A DNA stretch of 64,000 nucleotides, taken from Streptomyces sp. D2-8. GTDB taxonomy: Bacteria; Actinomycetota; Actinomycetes; Streptomycetales; Streptomycetaceae. The stretch is taken from contig NZ_JAAHBP010000007.1 in the NCBI RefSeq assembly GCF_023184515.1, positions 1 through 64,000 of the forward strand, read 5' to 3'. The notes beneath the pieces are model-generated. The model worked only from the letters and a program-made list of their open reading frames with translations. It was not told the DNA's origin and made no database searches. A program made the position numbers and the translations under genes. Of this stretch, positions 29,069-37,989 are shown in pieces. Each line of letters opens with the position of its first letter. The first letter of the stretch is position 1.

Positions 29069-30808
29069 GTGGACGCGCAAGGCCGTGGGCGGGCGGACGA
29101 TATCGATCCCGCAGATCAATGGGTGCTCAATCCGGACACCGGTGAATACGAACTGCGACTGGGGCCTTCCGCACCGCAGTCGGGCGTCCCCGCGCCGCGC
29201 AGGCCACAGCCCTCCGAGACGGCCCCGCCGGCGCGCGGCCGCAGGGAGGCGCCCGGCCGGTCACGGCCCGAGACGCCCGGCCGTGCGGTGCCGCCGCCGC
29301 GCAGGCGCCGCGGAGCCCCGGAGGAGCCGCTGCCGGGGCGGCGCGGACGCCGTCCGGCGAAGGCCTCGAAGAGCAAGAAGGTCCTGCTGTGGACCGGCGG
29401 CGCGATGGCGTTCGTGCTGGTCGCCGGCGCGGGTGGCGCGTACTTCTACATCGAGCACCTGAACGACAACATCGCGTCCGTCTCCGACGACGGCGCGAGC
29501 ACCGGTGGCTTCCAGAAGGACAAGGCCATCAACATCCTGCTGATCGGCACCGACAAGCGCACCGGCAAGGGCAACGACAGCTACGGCGACGCGGGCAGCG
29601 CCGGGCACGCCGACACCACGATCCTGCTGCACGTCTCCAAGGACCGTTCGAACGCGACCGCGCTGAGCATCCCGCGCGACCTGGTCGTCGACGTGCCGGA
29701 CTGCCCGACGACGCAGGAGGACGGCACGCAGAAGATCATCCCCGGCACACGGCAGGCCCGCTTCAACACCAGCCTCGGCCAGGACGGCCGTACGCCCAGC
29801 TGCACCATGCGGACCGTGACCGAGCTGACCGGGGTCAAGCCGGACAACTTCATGGTCGCCGACTTCAACGCGGTCAAGACGCTGACCAGCGCGGTCGGCG
29901 GGGTCGAGGTCTGTCTGGGCAAGGACATCGACGACCCGGACTCGCACCTGAAGCTGTCCCAGGGCACGCACACGATCGAGGGCGAGCAGGCCCTGGCGTT
30001 CGTGCGCACCCGGCACGCCGTGGGCTTCGGCGGCGACCTGAGCCGGATCGGGCTGCAGCAGCAGTTCCTGAGCGCGCTGATGCGCAAGCTGAAGGACAAC
30101 GACACGCTCACCAGCCCGTCGAAGATGCTCGACCTGGCCGAGGCGGGCACGAAGGCGCTGACCGTCGACTCGCAGCTGGACAGCATCGGCAAGCTGAAGG
30201 ACCTCGGCCTGGAGCTGGGCAAGCTCAACACCAAGAACCTGACGTTCGCCACCACGCCGGTGATCGACAACCCGGCGGAGAAGGTCAAGGCCACGGTCGT
30301 GCTCAACGAGTCGACGGCCCCGCAGGTCTTCGACATGATCAAGAACGACGTCTCCTTCACCGCCGTCAAGGAGCAGAAGAAGAAGGAGGCCGCCGCGGTC
30401 GCCGCCCGGCTGAAGGGCACCAAGGCCCCGGCCTCCGAGGTGCGGGTACGGATCCTCAACGGCGGCGCCGTCGCGGGCAGCGCCCAGGAGACCCTCAGCT
30501 GGCTGCAGGTCCAGGAGGGTGTGACCAAGTCCGAGAACGGGGGCAACGCGGAGCAGTCGCTGGCGAAGACCACGCTCGAATACGCGCCCGACCAGGCCGC
30601 CCAGGCCCGCCGCCTCGCCGACATCATGGGCCTGTCCGGGTCCGCGATGAAGCCGGGAACGAGCGTGACCACCTCCCAGGGCGTGCCCGCGATGACGCTG
30701 ACCCTCGGCAAGGACTTCGAGGGCGCGGGGGTCTCCCTCACCGCGCCCACAAAGGCACCGGAGGGGGTGCAGAAGTCCACCGCCGACAAGGTGGAGTGTG
30801 CCAAGTAG
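29069..30808 (+). CDS. LCP family ligase with LytR_C domain
   Basis: 579 residues from GTG 29069 (M/VDAQGRGRADDIDPADQW). GTG 29042 is a possible longer start; the one chosen matches the conserved protein start of the paralog at 31040. Cytoplasmic Pro/Arg-rich region to about residue 103, membrane helix about 105-128, LCP domain about 147-400 (NILLIGTDKRTGKGN; ALSIPRDLVVDVPD; AFVRTRHAVGFGGDLSRIGLQQQ). A helical linker follows, then a LytR_C domain (about 465-560) with VRVRILNGGAVAGSAQET. It should attach glycopolymers to peptidoglycan on the outer face. Its last 110 codons are nearly identical in DNA to those of the next gene. Confidence 0.9.
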   Translation: MDAQGRGRADDIDPADQWVLNPDTGEYELRLGPSAPQSGVPAPRRPQPSETAPPARGRREAPGRSRPETPGRAVPPPRRRRGAPEEPLPGRRGRRPAKASKSKKVLLWTGGAMAFVLVAGAGGAYFYIEHLNDNIASVSDDGASTGGFQKDKAINILLIGTDKRTGKGNDSYGDAGSAGHADTTILLHVSKDRSNATALSIPRDLVVDVPDCPTTQEDGTQKIIPGTRQARFNTSLGQDGRTPSCTMRTVTELTGVKPDNFMVADFNAVKTLTSAVGGVEVCLGKDIDDPDSHLKLSQGTHTIEGEQALAFVRTRHAVGFGGDLSRIGLQQQFLSALMRKLKDNDTLTSPSKMLDLAEAGTKALTVDSQLDSIGKLKDLGLELGKLNTKNLTFATTPVIDNPAEKVKATVVLNESTAPQVFDMIKNDVSFTAVKEQKKKEAAAVAARLKGTKAPASEVRVRILNGGAVAGSAQETLSWLQVQEGVTKSENGGNAEQSLAKTTLEYAPDQAAQARRLADIMGLSGSAMKPGTSVTTSQGVPAMTLTLGKDFEGAGVSLTAPTKAPEGVQKSTADKVECAK

Positions 30809-30846
30809 CGGCTAATTCTTCCGCGTTCACCGAACTTCCTTCAAAC

Positions 30847-30943
30847 AAATGGGCGGGATTGCCCAGTTGTGAGAACGTGCAATTTCTCACCCACGTCACT
30901 TGACGCCGAAGTGTGCGGATAGTGTGTGCGATCCAGTGCTCTC
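30847..30943 (+). promoter_or_regulatory. Duplicated upstream element of the third LCP gene
   Basis: Counterpart of 28868-28965. It has GGGCGGGATTGCCC as the inverted repeat (about 30852-30865), then a -10-like ATAGTGTG with GCGATCC following. A TTGACG lies only 14 bp before TAGTGT, too close for a normal -35, so the sigma factor is uncertain. The minus-strand upstream region of the large glycosyltransferase (about 18667-18675) also contains GATAGTGTG. Confidence 0.45.
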
Positions 30944-31039
30944 CCCCATGAGGTCCGTCCTGGGGGTGCACTGCTTGACCAGCACCGTGCGTCTTCCGGG
31001 GGAGGGCGCCGCGTGGCCCGACGGAGGAATCAGGCAACC

Positions 31040-32791
31040 GTGGACGCGCAAGGCCGTGGGCGGGCGGACGACATCGACCCCGCAGACCAGTGGGTACTCA
31101 ACCCGAACACCGGCGAATACGAACTGCGACTGGCCCCTTCCGCAGCGCAGTCGTCCGTTCCCGGCCCCCGTGGTTCCGGCGGCCGTGGCACGACCGGGAC
31201 GGGCGGTGCGACACGTGCCCGCCGGACCGCCCCCGCCGGGCGTTCCGGAGCGGCGGCATCCGACGACAAGGCTGCCTCTCCGCGCAGACGCACGAGCGCC
31301 CCGGCCGAGGCGGCCGGGCGGCGCGGGCGCCGTCCGGTGCAGAAGAAGGGCAAGGGCAAGAAGGTCCTGGTGTGGACCGGCGGCTCGCTGGCCTTCGTAC
31401 TGGTCGGGGCGAGCGCGGCCGCGTACCTCTACTACGAGCACCTCAACGGCAACATCACGTCCGTCTCCGACGACGGCGCCGGCACCGGCGGGTTCAGCAA
31501 GGACCGCCCGATCAACATCCTGCTGATCGGCACCGACAAGCGCACCGGCAAGGGCAACGAGGGCTACGGCGACAAGAACAGCGCCGGGCACGCGGACACC
31601 ACGCTCGTACTGCACGTATCCAAGGACCGTACGAACGCGACGGTGCTGAGCATCCCGCGCGACCTGATCACCGACATCCCGGACTGTCCGACGACGCAGG
31701 AGGACGGCTCGGAGAAGGTCATCCCGGGCAAGCAGCGCACCCGCTTCAACAACAGCCTGGGGCAGGAGGACCGGACGCCGAGCTGCACCATGCGCACGAT
31801 CACGGAGCTCACCGGGCTGAAGATGGACCACTTCATGGTGGCCGACTTCAACGCGGTCAAGACGCTGACCAGCGCGGTCGGCGGGGTCGACGTCTGTCTG
31901 GCCAAGGACATCAAGGACCCCGACTCCAAGCTCGACCTGCCCAAGGGCGAGCACACGATCGAGGGCGAGGAGGCGCTGGCCTTCGTCCGCACGCGGCACT
32001 CCGTGGGCTTCGGCGGCGACCTGAGCCGGATCGAGCTGCAACAGCAGTTCCTGGGCTCGATGCTGCGCAAGCTGAAGTCCAACGACACCCTCACCAGCCC
32101 GTCGAAGATGATCAAGCTGGCGGAGGCGGGCACCAAGGCGCTGACCGTCGACTCCCAGATCAGCACGATCAAGAAGCTGGCCGATCTCGGGGCCGAGCTG
32201 GGCAAGTTCGATACCAAGAACCTCACGTTCGCCACCGTGCCCGTCGTCGACAACCCCGCGGAGACGGTCAAGGCCACGGTGGTCCTGAAGGAGCCGCAGG
32301 CCCAGCAGCTGTTCGCGATGGTCCGGGACGACGTGTCGCTGTCCGAGGTGAAGCAGGAGAAGAAGAAGGAGAAGGCCGCCGAGGCCGCCCGGCTGAAGGG
32401 CACCAAGGCGCCGGCCTCCGAGGTGCGGGTGCGGATTCTCAACGGCGGTGCCGTCGCGGGCAGCGCCCAGGAGACCCTCAGCTGGCTGCAGGTCCAGGAG
32501 GGTGTGACCAAGTCCGAGAACGGGGGCAACGCGGAGCAGTCGCTGGCGAAGACCACGCTCGAGTACGCGCCCGACCAGGCCGCCCAGGCCCGCCGCCTCG
32601 CCGACATCATGGGCCTGTCCGGGTCCGCGATGAAGCCGGGAAAGAGCGTGACCAACTCCCAGGGCGTGCCCGCGATGACGCTGACCCTCGGCAAGGACTT
32701 CGAGGGCGCGGGCGTGCCGCTCACCACTCCGGCGAAGGTGCCTGACGACGTGCAGAAGGCCACGGCCGACAAGGTCGAGTGCGCGAAGTGA
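31040..32791 (+). CDS. LCP family ligase with LytR_C domain, paralog of the preceding gene
   Basis: 583 residues from GTG 31040, the same conserved start (DAQGRGRADDIDPADQWVLN) as the gene before. Layout: basic Pro/Ala-rich cytoplasmic part, membrane helix about 110-133, LCP domain about 150-400 (LIGTDKRTGKGNEGYG; TVLSIPRDLITDIPD; FVRTRHSVGFGGDLSRIELQ), Lys/Glu-rich linker, LytR_C domain about 470-565. The two genes are tandem duplicates including their upstream DNA. Over 30401-30729 versus 32384-32712 I count only about eight differences, fewer than elsewhere in the pair. Same predicted ligase role; a specialised substrate or timing cannot be told. Confidence 0.9.
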   Translation: MDAQGRGRADDIDPADQWVLNPNTGEYELRLAPSAAQSSVPGPRGSGGRGTTGTGGATRARRTAPAGRSGAAASDDKAASPRRRTSAPAEAAGRRGRRPVQKKGKGKKVLVWTGGSLAFVLVGASAAAYLYYEHLNGNITSVSDDGAGTGGFSKDRPINILLIGTDKRTGKGNEGYGDKNSAGHADTTLVLHVSKDRTNATVLSIPRDLITDIPDCPTTQEDGSEKVIPGKQRTRFNNSLGQEDRTPSCTMRTITELTGLKMDHFMVADFNAVKTLTSAVGGVDVCLAKDIKDPDSKLDLPKGEHTIEGEEALAFVRTRHSVGFGGDLSRIELQQQFLGSMLRKLKSNDTLTSPSKMIKLAEAGTKALTVDSQISTIKKLADLGAELGKFDTKNLTFATVPVVDNPAETVKATVVLKEPQAQQLFAMVRDDVSLSEVKQEKKKEKAAEAARLKGTKAPASEVRVRILNGGAVAGSAQETLSWLQVQEGVTKSENGGNAEQSLAKTTLEYAPDQAAQARRLADIMGLSGSAMKPGKSVTNSQGVPAMTLTLGKDFEGAGVPLTTPAKVPDDVQKATADKVECAK

Positions 32792-32829
32792 CCTGACCGT
32801 CCCTTCCTGCGTCTCACACATGGACGGGG

Positions 32830-32872
32830 CATGCCCGGACGAATCGGCGGGGTGTACATCCGACCGGGCATG
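32830..32872 (+). promoter_or_regulatory. Inverted repeat between third and fourth LCP genes
   Basis: CATGCCCGG at 32830-32838 is repeated inverted at 32864-32872 with a 25-nt spacer, about 40 bp after the third LCP stop. It could be a weak terminator or an operator for the fourth gene. A second small perfect palindrome TGCTCCGGCGGAGCA is at 32904-32918. Confidence 0.35.
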
Positions 32873-33015
32873 TCAGTGGTCCAACCAGTAACGGGGACGA
32901 CCGTGCTCCGGCGGAGCATCGGGGGAACCCGTGGTCCGGACGGACACGGGTCACCCGTGATCCGAACACGACGCGGGGCGGGCCCGTGGGTCCATAGGGG
33001 TGGGGAGGCAGGGGT

Positions 33016-34674
33016 ATGGCGCAGAGCGACGTGCGCGGAGGCGGCACACGGCACGATTCGGGCGGCCTGGCCCAGGACGAACGTCCGGGGACGGCGGCGC
33101 CCGCCGCGGGCGGGGACGAGGGGGGCAGGGGCGGCCACGGCCGACGGCGTGGCCGGCGGCGCGGCGGCGGACGCCGGATATTGCGCTGGTCCGCGATCGT
33201 GCTGTCCCTGCTGATACTCGGGACGGCCGGCGCCGGATACCTCTACTACCGCCATCTCAACGGCAACATCGACAAGGGCGCACGCAACAGCGGCGAGTCC
33301 GACGTCAAGAAGACCGGCCCCAACGCGGCGGGCCAGACCCCGCTCAACATCCTGCTGATCGGGTCCGACAGCCGGAACTCCGCGGAGAACGTCAAGCTCG
33401 GCGGCGGCAGGGACAACGTCGGCAGCAAGCCTCTGGCGGATGTGCAGATGCTCCTGCACGTCTCGGCGGACCGCGAGAGCGCGTCCGTGGTGAGCATCCC
33501 GCGGGACACCCGGGTGGACATCCCCAAGTGCGTCGACCCCGACACCGGGGAGACCTACCCGGCCAAGAACACGATCATCAACGAGTCGCTCCAGCGCGGC
33601 GGTCCGGGCTGCACCCTCGCCACCTGGCAGAACCTGACCGGCGTGTACATCGACCACTGGATGATGGTCGACTTCGCCGGAGTGGTGGACATGGCCGACG
33701 CCGTCGGCGGCGTCCCGGTCTGCGTCAACCAGAACGTGTGGGACCGGCCCCTGCCCGGCCAGCGCGGCGGCTCCGGACTGAAGCTGAAGGCCGGCACGCA
33801 CAAGGTGCAGGGCAAGCAGGCGCTGCAGTGGCTGCGCACCCGCCATGCCTGGGGCAGTGACCCGCTGCGCGCCAAGGCGCAGCACATGTACATGAACGCG
33901 ATGATCCGGACGCTGAAGCAGCAGAACGTCTTCACCGACACCGGCCGCCTGATGGGCCTGGCCGAGGCGGGCACGAAGGCGCTGAAGGTGTCCGAGGAGA
34001 TCGGCACCGTCAAGGAGCTGTACGACGTGGGCATGCAGCTGAAGTCGGTCCCGACGAGCCGCATCACGATGACGACGATGCCGTGGATCGAGGATCCCCT
34101 GGACCGCAACCACCTGGTGCCCAAGCCGGAGGACGCCGACAGGATGTGGGCGATGCTCCGCGACGACGTCTCCTTCGACAAGGGCGGGAAGGCGCGTGCG
34201 GCCACGGCCGCGGGGCCGTCCCCGGCGTCGGTGAAGGCCACGGGTCCCGCTGCCGCACCGGCCGCGGGCCTGTCGGTCTCCGTCGTCAACGGGACGGCGA
34301 GCGAAGAGCGGGCCGCCGTTCCCCAGCGGGCCGCCGCGATCGTGGCGGCGTTGCAGCAGGAGGGCTTCGCCCGGGCCGTCGCCTCCGGGCAGCAGGACCC
34401 GCACACCCGGACCCAGGTGACGTACCCGAAGAGCACGGGGGAGCAGGGCCGGGCCAACGCGCTGTCGGTGGCGGAGGCGGTCGGCATCCCGAGCAGCCAG
34501 GTGCGGGCCACGGACGGCGTGACCACCACGCTGACCATCGGCAGCGACTGGCGGGAGGGCACGACCTACCCGAAGCAGAAGGCTCCCGAGGCGGGCGACC
34601 TGCCCGACTCCGCGGACGCGCTGACCGCGGACAAGAAGGAGTGCATGGACGTGTACCCGCCCTACCGATGGTGA
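33016..34674 (+). CDS. LCP family ligase with LytR_C domain
   Basis: 552 residues, ATG 33016, with GGGGAGGCAGGGG just upstream. Gly/Arg-rich cytoplasmic N-terminus, membrane helix about 57-77, LCP domain about 110-370 (LNILLIGSDSRNSAENVK; SVVSIPRDTRVDIPK; WLRTRHAWGSDPLRAKAQ), then a LytR_C domain about 425-520 with SVSVVNGTASEERAAVPQRA. It differs clearly from the two preceding paralogs and is an older duplicate. Predicted to transfer a wall polymer to peptidoglycan from the outer face of the membrane. A very strong hairpin at 34692-34731 ends the transcript. Confidence 0.9.
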   Translation: MAQSDVRGGGTRHDSGGLAQDERPGTAAPAAGGDEGGRGGHGRRRGRRRGGGRRILRWSAIVLSLLILGTAGAGYLYYRHLNGNIDKGARNSGESDVKKTGPNAAGQTPLNILLIGSDSRNSAENVKLGGGRDNVGSKPLADVQMLLHVSADRESASVVSIPRDTRVDIPKCVDPDTGETYPAKNTIINESLQRGGPGCTLATWQNLTGVYIDHWMMVDFAGVVDMADAVGGVPVCVNQNVWDRPLPGQRGGSGLKLKAGTHKVQGKQALQWLRTRHAWGSDPLRAKAQHMYMNAMIRTLKQQNVFTDTGRLMGLAEAGTKALKVSEEIGTVKELYDVGMQLKSVPTSRITMTTMPWIEDPLDRNHLVPKPEDADRMWAMLRDDVSFDKGGKARAATAAGPSPASVKATGPAAAPAAGLSVSVVNGTASEERAAVPQRAAAIVAALQQEGFARAVASGQQDPHTRTQVTYPKSTGEQGRANALSVAEAVGIPSSQVRATDGVTTTLTIGSDWREGTTYPKQKAPEAGDLPDSADALTADKKECMDVYPPYRW

Positions 34675-34691
34675 CCACGGGCACGGCATGA

Positions 34692-34731
34692 GAACGGGGC
34701 CCGCCGTCCTTCCGGACGGCGGGCCCCGTTC
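34692..34731. terminator. Bidirectional terminator between converging genes
   Basis: A perfect 18-bp stem (34692-34709 with 34714-34731) closed by the tetraloop TTCC, the strongest hairpin in the window. It lies between the stop of the fourth LCP gene (plus strand) and that of the GT2 gene (minus strand) and can serve both. Confidence 0.9.
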
Positions 34732-34760
34732 TGCATCCGTGCGGGGCAGCACCTCAGCCG

Positions 34761-34780
34761 TCAGGTCAGGTCAGGTCAGG
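34761..34780. repeat. Pentanucleotide tandem repeat (TCAGG)4
   Basis: Four exact TCAGG units, followed by the degenerate TCCGG and TCAGC that contain the GT2 stop codon (34786-34788). The array runs into the coding end, so slippage could change the last codons. Confidence 0.7.
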
Positions 34781-34785
34781 TCCGG

Positions 34786-35838
34786 TCAGCTCGCGGCGGC
34801 GTCCGCACGCACCGCGGGGCGCCGGGAGGCGATGACCTTCTTCGCCAGCGACCGCGGGCTGGTCAGGAAGCCCCAGCCCCAGGACATGTGCATGGTGGCC
34901 AGCGCCACGGGGATCTGCAGCCGCGCCTTCAGCGGCAGGCCCTTGCCCGCCGGGACGGAGCCGAGCAGGATCGCCGCGAGGTAGCCGCCGGGCACCACGA
35001 AGCCCCACGGCGTCAGCAGAGCGCCCACCAGGAGCCCGGCCCCGATCGCGCACACGGCGGTCGGCGGGGCGAGGTAGCGCAGGTTGATCGAGCCCTCGTG
35101 GAAGCGGGCGACCACGTGCCGCCACCGGCCGTAGTCCTTGTACTGCTTGGCGAGCGCCTTCACGCTCGGCCGCGGCCGGTACGAAACCTTCAGCTCGGGC
35201 GAGAACCAGATCAGCCCGCCGGCCTCACGGATGCGGAAGTTCAGCTCCCAGTCCTGGGCGCGGATGAACTCCACGTTGTAGCCGCCCTGCCGCTCCAGCG
35301 CCTCGCGCCGGAACACACCCAGATAGACGGTCTCGGCCGGGCCCGCCTGACCACCGGTGTGGAAGGCGGCGTTGCCGACCCCGATCTTCGAGGTCATCGC
35401 GGCGGCGACCGCGTGCTCCCAGTCGTTCTCGCCCTCGGCGTGCATGATGCCGCCGACGTTCTGCGCGCCGGTCTCCTCCAGGAGCCGTACGGCGGTCGCG
35501 ATGTAGTTCGGCGAGAGCATGCCGTGCCCGTCGACGCGGACGACGATCGGATGCCGGGAGGCGTTGATCGCGGCGTTGAGCGCCGCGGGCGTACGGCCGG
35601 TGGGGTTGGGGACGGTGTGCACGCGCTTGCTGGTGAGGGACGCGGTTTCGGCCACGAGCTCGGCGGCGATCTCGTCCGTGCGGTCCGTGGACGGACCGAG
35701 GGCGATCACGACCTCCATCTCGCCGGCGTACTCCTGCGCGAGGATCGCTTGGACTGCTCCCCGCAGATGCCGCTCCTCGTTGAGGACGGGCATGATCACG
35801 GAAACGGCGGGGAGCCGCACGTCGGGATTGGCGTTCAT
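34786..35838 (-). CDS. Family-2 glycosyltransferase (ExoA-like)
   Basis: 350 residues, ATG 35838. GT2 domain about residues 8-240: VSVIMPVLNEERHLRGAVQA, VRVDGHGMLSPNYI (the Asp motif for UDP-sugar and metal), LGVFRREALERQGGYN, and AQDWELNFRIREAG (the catalytic-base region). Two C-terminal membrane segments about 260-300 anchor it. Related enzymes such as succinoglycan ExoA add sugars to lipid-linked oligosaccharides on the cytoplasmic face. Its place between LCP genes suggests it builds a polymer that LCP proteins attach, which is inference. It is divergent from the fifth LCP gene by 127 bp. Confidence 0.85.
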   Translation of the reverse strand: MNANPDVRLPAVSVIMPVLNEERHLRGAVQAILAQEYAGEMEVVIALGPSTDRTDEIAAELVAETASLTSKRVHTVPNPTGRTPAALNAAINASRHPIVVRVDGHGMLSPNYIATAVRLLEETGAQNVGGIMHAEGENDWEHAVAAAMTSKIGVGNAAFHTGGQAGPAETVYLGVFRREALERQGGYNVEFIRAQDWELNFRIREAGGLIWFSPELKVSYRPRPSVKALAKQYKDYGRWRHVVARFHEGSINLRYLAPPTAVCAIGAGLLVGALLTPWGFVVPGGYLAAILLGSVPAGKGLPLKARLQIPVALATMHMSWGWGFLTSPRSLAKKVIASRRPAVRADAAAS

Positions 35839-35965
35839 AGGGGGCTCACGTTACCGCGAACGGGGGACACCGGTGCGCGCCGCCGGGGCGATGGCGCAGG
35901 CCGCAGATCGTATCGGCCTACGGTTTCACGGATCCCACGTACGGCCGTCGTCCGGAGGTGTCCCC

Positions 35966-37447
35966 ATGCCCACGCCGCCGCGGTCCCCTCGGTCCACCGC
36001 CGCCCCCCGGCGCCGCCCGCAGCCCCCCGCCCCCCGCCGCGCTCCGCGCGGGCCCGCACGACCCGCGCGCAAGCCGCGCTGGGGCATGCGGGCGGTCACC
36101 ACGCTGTCCGTCGTGGTCCTCGCCTCCGCCGGCATCGGGCACGCGGTGATGACCAGCCTCGACGCGGACATCACCCGGGTCGACCCCTTCAAGGACATGA
36201 AGAACCGCCCGCAGGCGGGCCACGGCATGAACCTCCTGCTGGTCGGCACCGACGGCCGCGAGAAGATCAGCAAGGAGGAGCGCCGCAAGTACCGGCTGGG
36301 CGGCGCCCCCTGCCACTGCACCGACACGATCATGATCGTGCACATCTCCGAGGACCGGGAACGGGCGAGCGTGGTGAGCCTGCCGCGCGACTCGTACGCG
36401 GTGACGCCGGCGCATGTCGACCGGGTGTCGGGCAAGCGGCACCACGGGCACCCCGTCAAGCTGAACGCCGCGTACGCCGAGGGCGGGCCGCAGCTGACCG
36501 TGCGCACCGTCGAGGCCATGACGAAGGTGAAGATCGACCACTACCTGGAGGTCGACTTCACCAGCTTCATGAAGACGGTGGACGTGGTCGGGGGCGTGCA
36601 GATCTGCACCGCCGATCCCCTGAAGGACAGCTACACCGGCCTGAACCTCCCGGCCGGGCGGCACACGCTCGCGGGCGGGCAGGCCCTCCAGTTCGTCCGC
36701 GCCCGCCATGTCGACGGGGCCTCTGACCTGGGCCGCATGAAGCGGCAGCAGCGCTTCATGGCGGCGCTCGTGGAACGGCTCACCTCGTCCGGGATCCTCC
36801 TCAACCCGATGAAGTTCCGGGACGTGACGCGGGCCGTGCTGGGCTCGGTACGGGCCGACAAGGGCTTCGGCACGGACGAGATGCTGGACCTGGGCCGCGC
36901 CATGCGGAACTTCTCCCCCTCCTCCTCCGAGTTCACGACCGTCCCGATCGGGCGGATGGGGTACGCCGTGAAGGGCGTCGGCTCCACGCTGAAGTGGGAC
37001 CCGGTGAAGGCCGAGCGCATCTTCCACGCCCTGCGCAAGGACCAGCCGCTGTCGGTGCACCAGTCGCGCGGCGCGGCCCGGATCGTCCCCGTCGCCCCGC
37101 AGCAGATCCGCGTCCAGGTGGAGAACGGCACCGGCATGCCCGGCCTCGGCCGCCGCGTGGACGCGGCCCTGGCGTCGACGGGCTTCCGCACGACCAAGGC
37201 CCCGGTGAACGCCGCGGTACGCAACGTGAAGCGCACGATCGTCGCCCACGACCCCCGCTGGGACCGCTCCGCCAAGTCCCTCGCGGCGGCCCTGCCGGGC
37301 AGCGAACTCCGGGCGGTCAAGGGCCTGGGGCCGACCCTGAAGGTGATCGCGGGCACGGATTTCGAGCGCGTCAGCAAGGTGCGGGCCGAGGACCCAGGGA
37401 AGGGCGAGTTCGGGGTGGTCCGCGGCGACGAGGTGGCGTGTTCGTAG
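35966..37447 (+). CDS. LCP family ligase with LytR_C domain
   Basis: 493 residues from ATG 35966, with GGAGGTG five bases upstream. Pro/Arg-rich cytoplasmic tail, membrane helix about 41-60, LCP domain about 85-330 (NLLLVGTDGREKISKEER; SVVSLPRDSYAVTPAH; QFVRARHVDGASDLGRMKRQQ), then a LytR_C domain about 385-475 (IRVQVENGTGMPGLGRRVDA). It has a Cys-containing insert (GGAPCHCTDT) in place of the usual loop before the first substrate strand. Divergent from the GT2 gene, so the two may be co-regulated from the 127-bp gap. Confidence 0.9.
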   Translation: MPTPPRSPRSTAAPRRRPQPPAPRRAPRGPARPARKPRWGMRAVTTLSVVVLASAGIGHAVMTSLDADITRVDPFKDMKNRPQAGHGMNLLLVGTDGREKISKEERRKYRLGGAPCHCTDTIMIVHISEDRERASVVSLPRDSYAVTPAHVDRVSGKRHHGHPVKLNAAYAEGGPQLTVRTVEAMTKVKIDHYLEVDFTSFMKTVDVVGGVQICTADPLKDSYTGLNLPAGRHTLAGGQALQFVRARHVDGASDLGRMKRQQRFMAALVERLTSSGILLNPMKFRDVTRAVLGSVRADKGFGTDEMLDLGRAMRNFSPSSSEFTTVPIGRMGYAVKGVGSTLKWDPVKAERIFHALRKDQPLSVHQSRGAARIVPVAPQQIRVQVENGTGMPGLGRRVDAALASTGFRTTKAPVNAAVRNVKRTIVAHDPRWDRSAKSLAAALPGSELRAVKGLGPTLKVIAGTDFERVSKVRAEDPGKGEFGVVRGDEVACS

Positions 37448-37565
37448 GGCCGTGGCGCACGCGTGGCGGATTCCTTCCCTCCGCCCCGTGGCGGTCGGGG
37501 CCGGGTAGGCGTAGGACGGAAGGCACGAGGGTCGCCCCGGCCCTCACCGTCCCCTGGGAGGAATC

Positions 37566-37931
37566 ATGACCCAGCAGCCCGCCACCATGACCCCGCTGAG
37601 CAAGGAGATGCAGGACTGCGTCCAGGCGTGCATGACCTGCCACAGCGTGTGCGAGGAGACCATGAGCTCCTGCCTGCAGATGGGCGGCCAGGCCCAGATG
37701 CAGATCATGCGCGCGGTCATGGACTGCGCCGAGATGACGCGCCTGTGCGCCGACATGATGATGCGGCGCTCGCCGCTGTCGGCCGAGATGTGCGCGATGT
37801 GCGCCCGGGCCTGTGACATGTGCGCCGAGGCGTGTATGTCCATGCCGGACGACGCCCAGATGATGCGCTGCGCCGAGGCGTGTCGCCGCTGTGCCGAGAC
37901 GTGCCGCACGATGTCGGCCGCCACGATGTGA
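37566..37931 (+). CDS. Cys-rich four-helix-bundle copper-binding protein (Csp/DUF326-like)
   Basis: 121 residues, ATG 37566, ribosome site GGGAGGAATC directly before it. Sixteen Cys residues, mostly in C-x2-C or C-x3-C spacing along helices (QDCVQACMTCHSVCEE; EMCAMCARACDMCAEACMS; RCAEACRRCAETC), plus many Met. This is the pattern of cytosolic copper-storage proteins of the Csp3 type, which hold many Cu(I) ions inside the bundle. No signal peptide is seen, so it is cytosolic. It stands alone between two LCP genes; no copper sensor or pump is nearby. Confidence 0.88.
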   Translation: MTQQPATMTPLSKEMQDCVQACMTCHSVCEETMSSCLQMGGQAQMQIMRAVMDCAEMTRLCADMMMRRSPLSAEMCAMCARACDMCAEACMSMPDDAQMMRCAEACRRCAETCRTMSAATM

Positions 37932-37989
37932 GTACCGCCTCACAGCAGTCGGGGGCACCTCCGTGGGTGCCCCCGACGCATGCCGGTGC

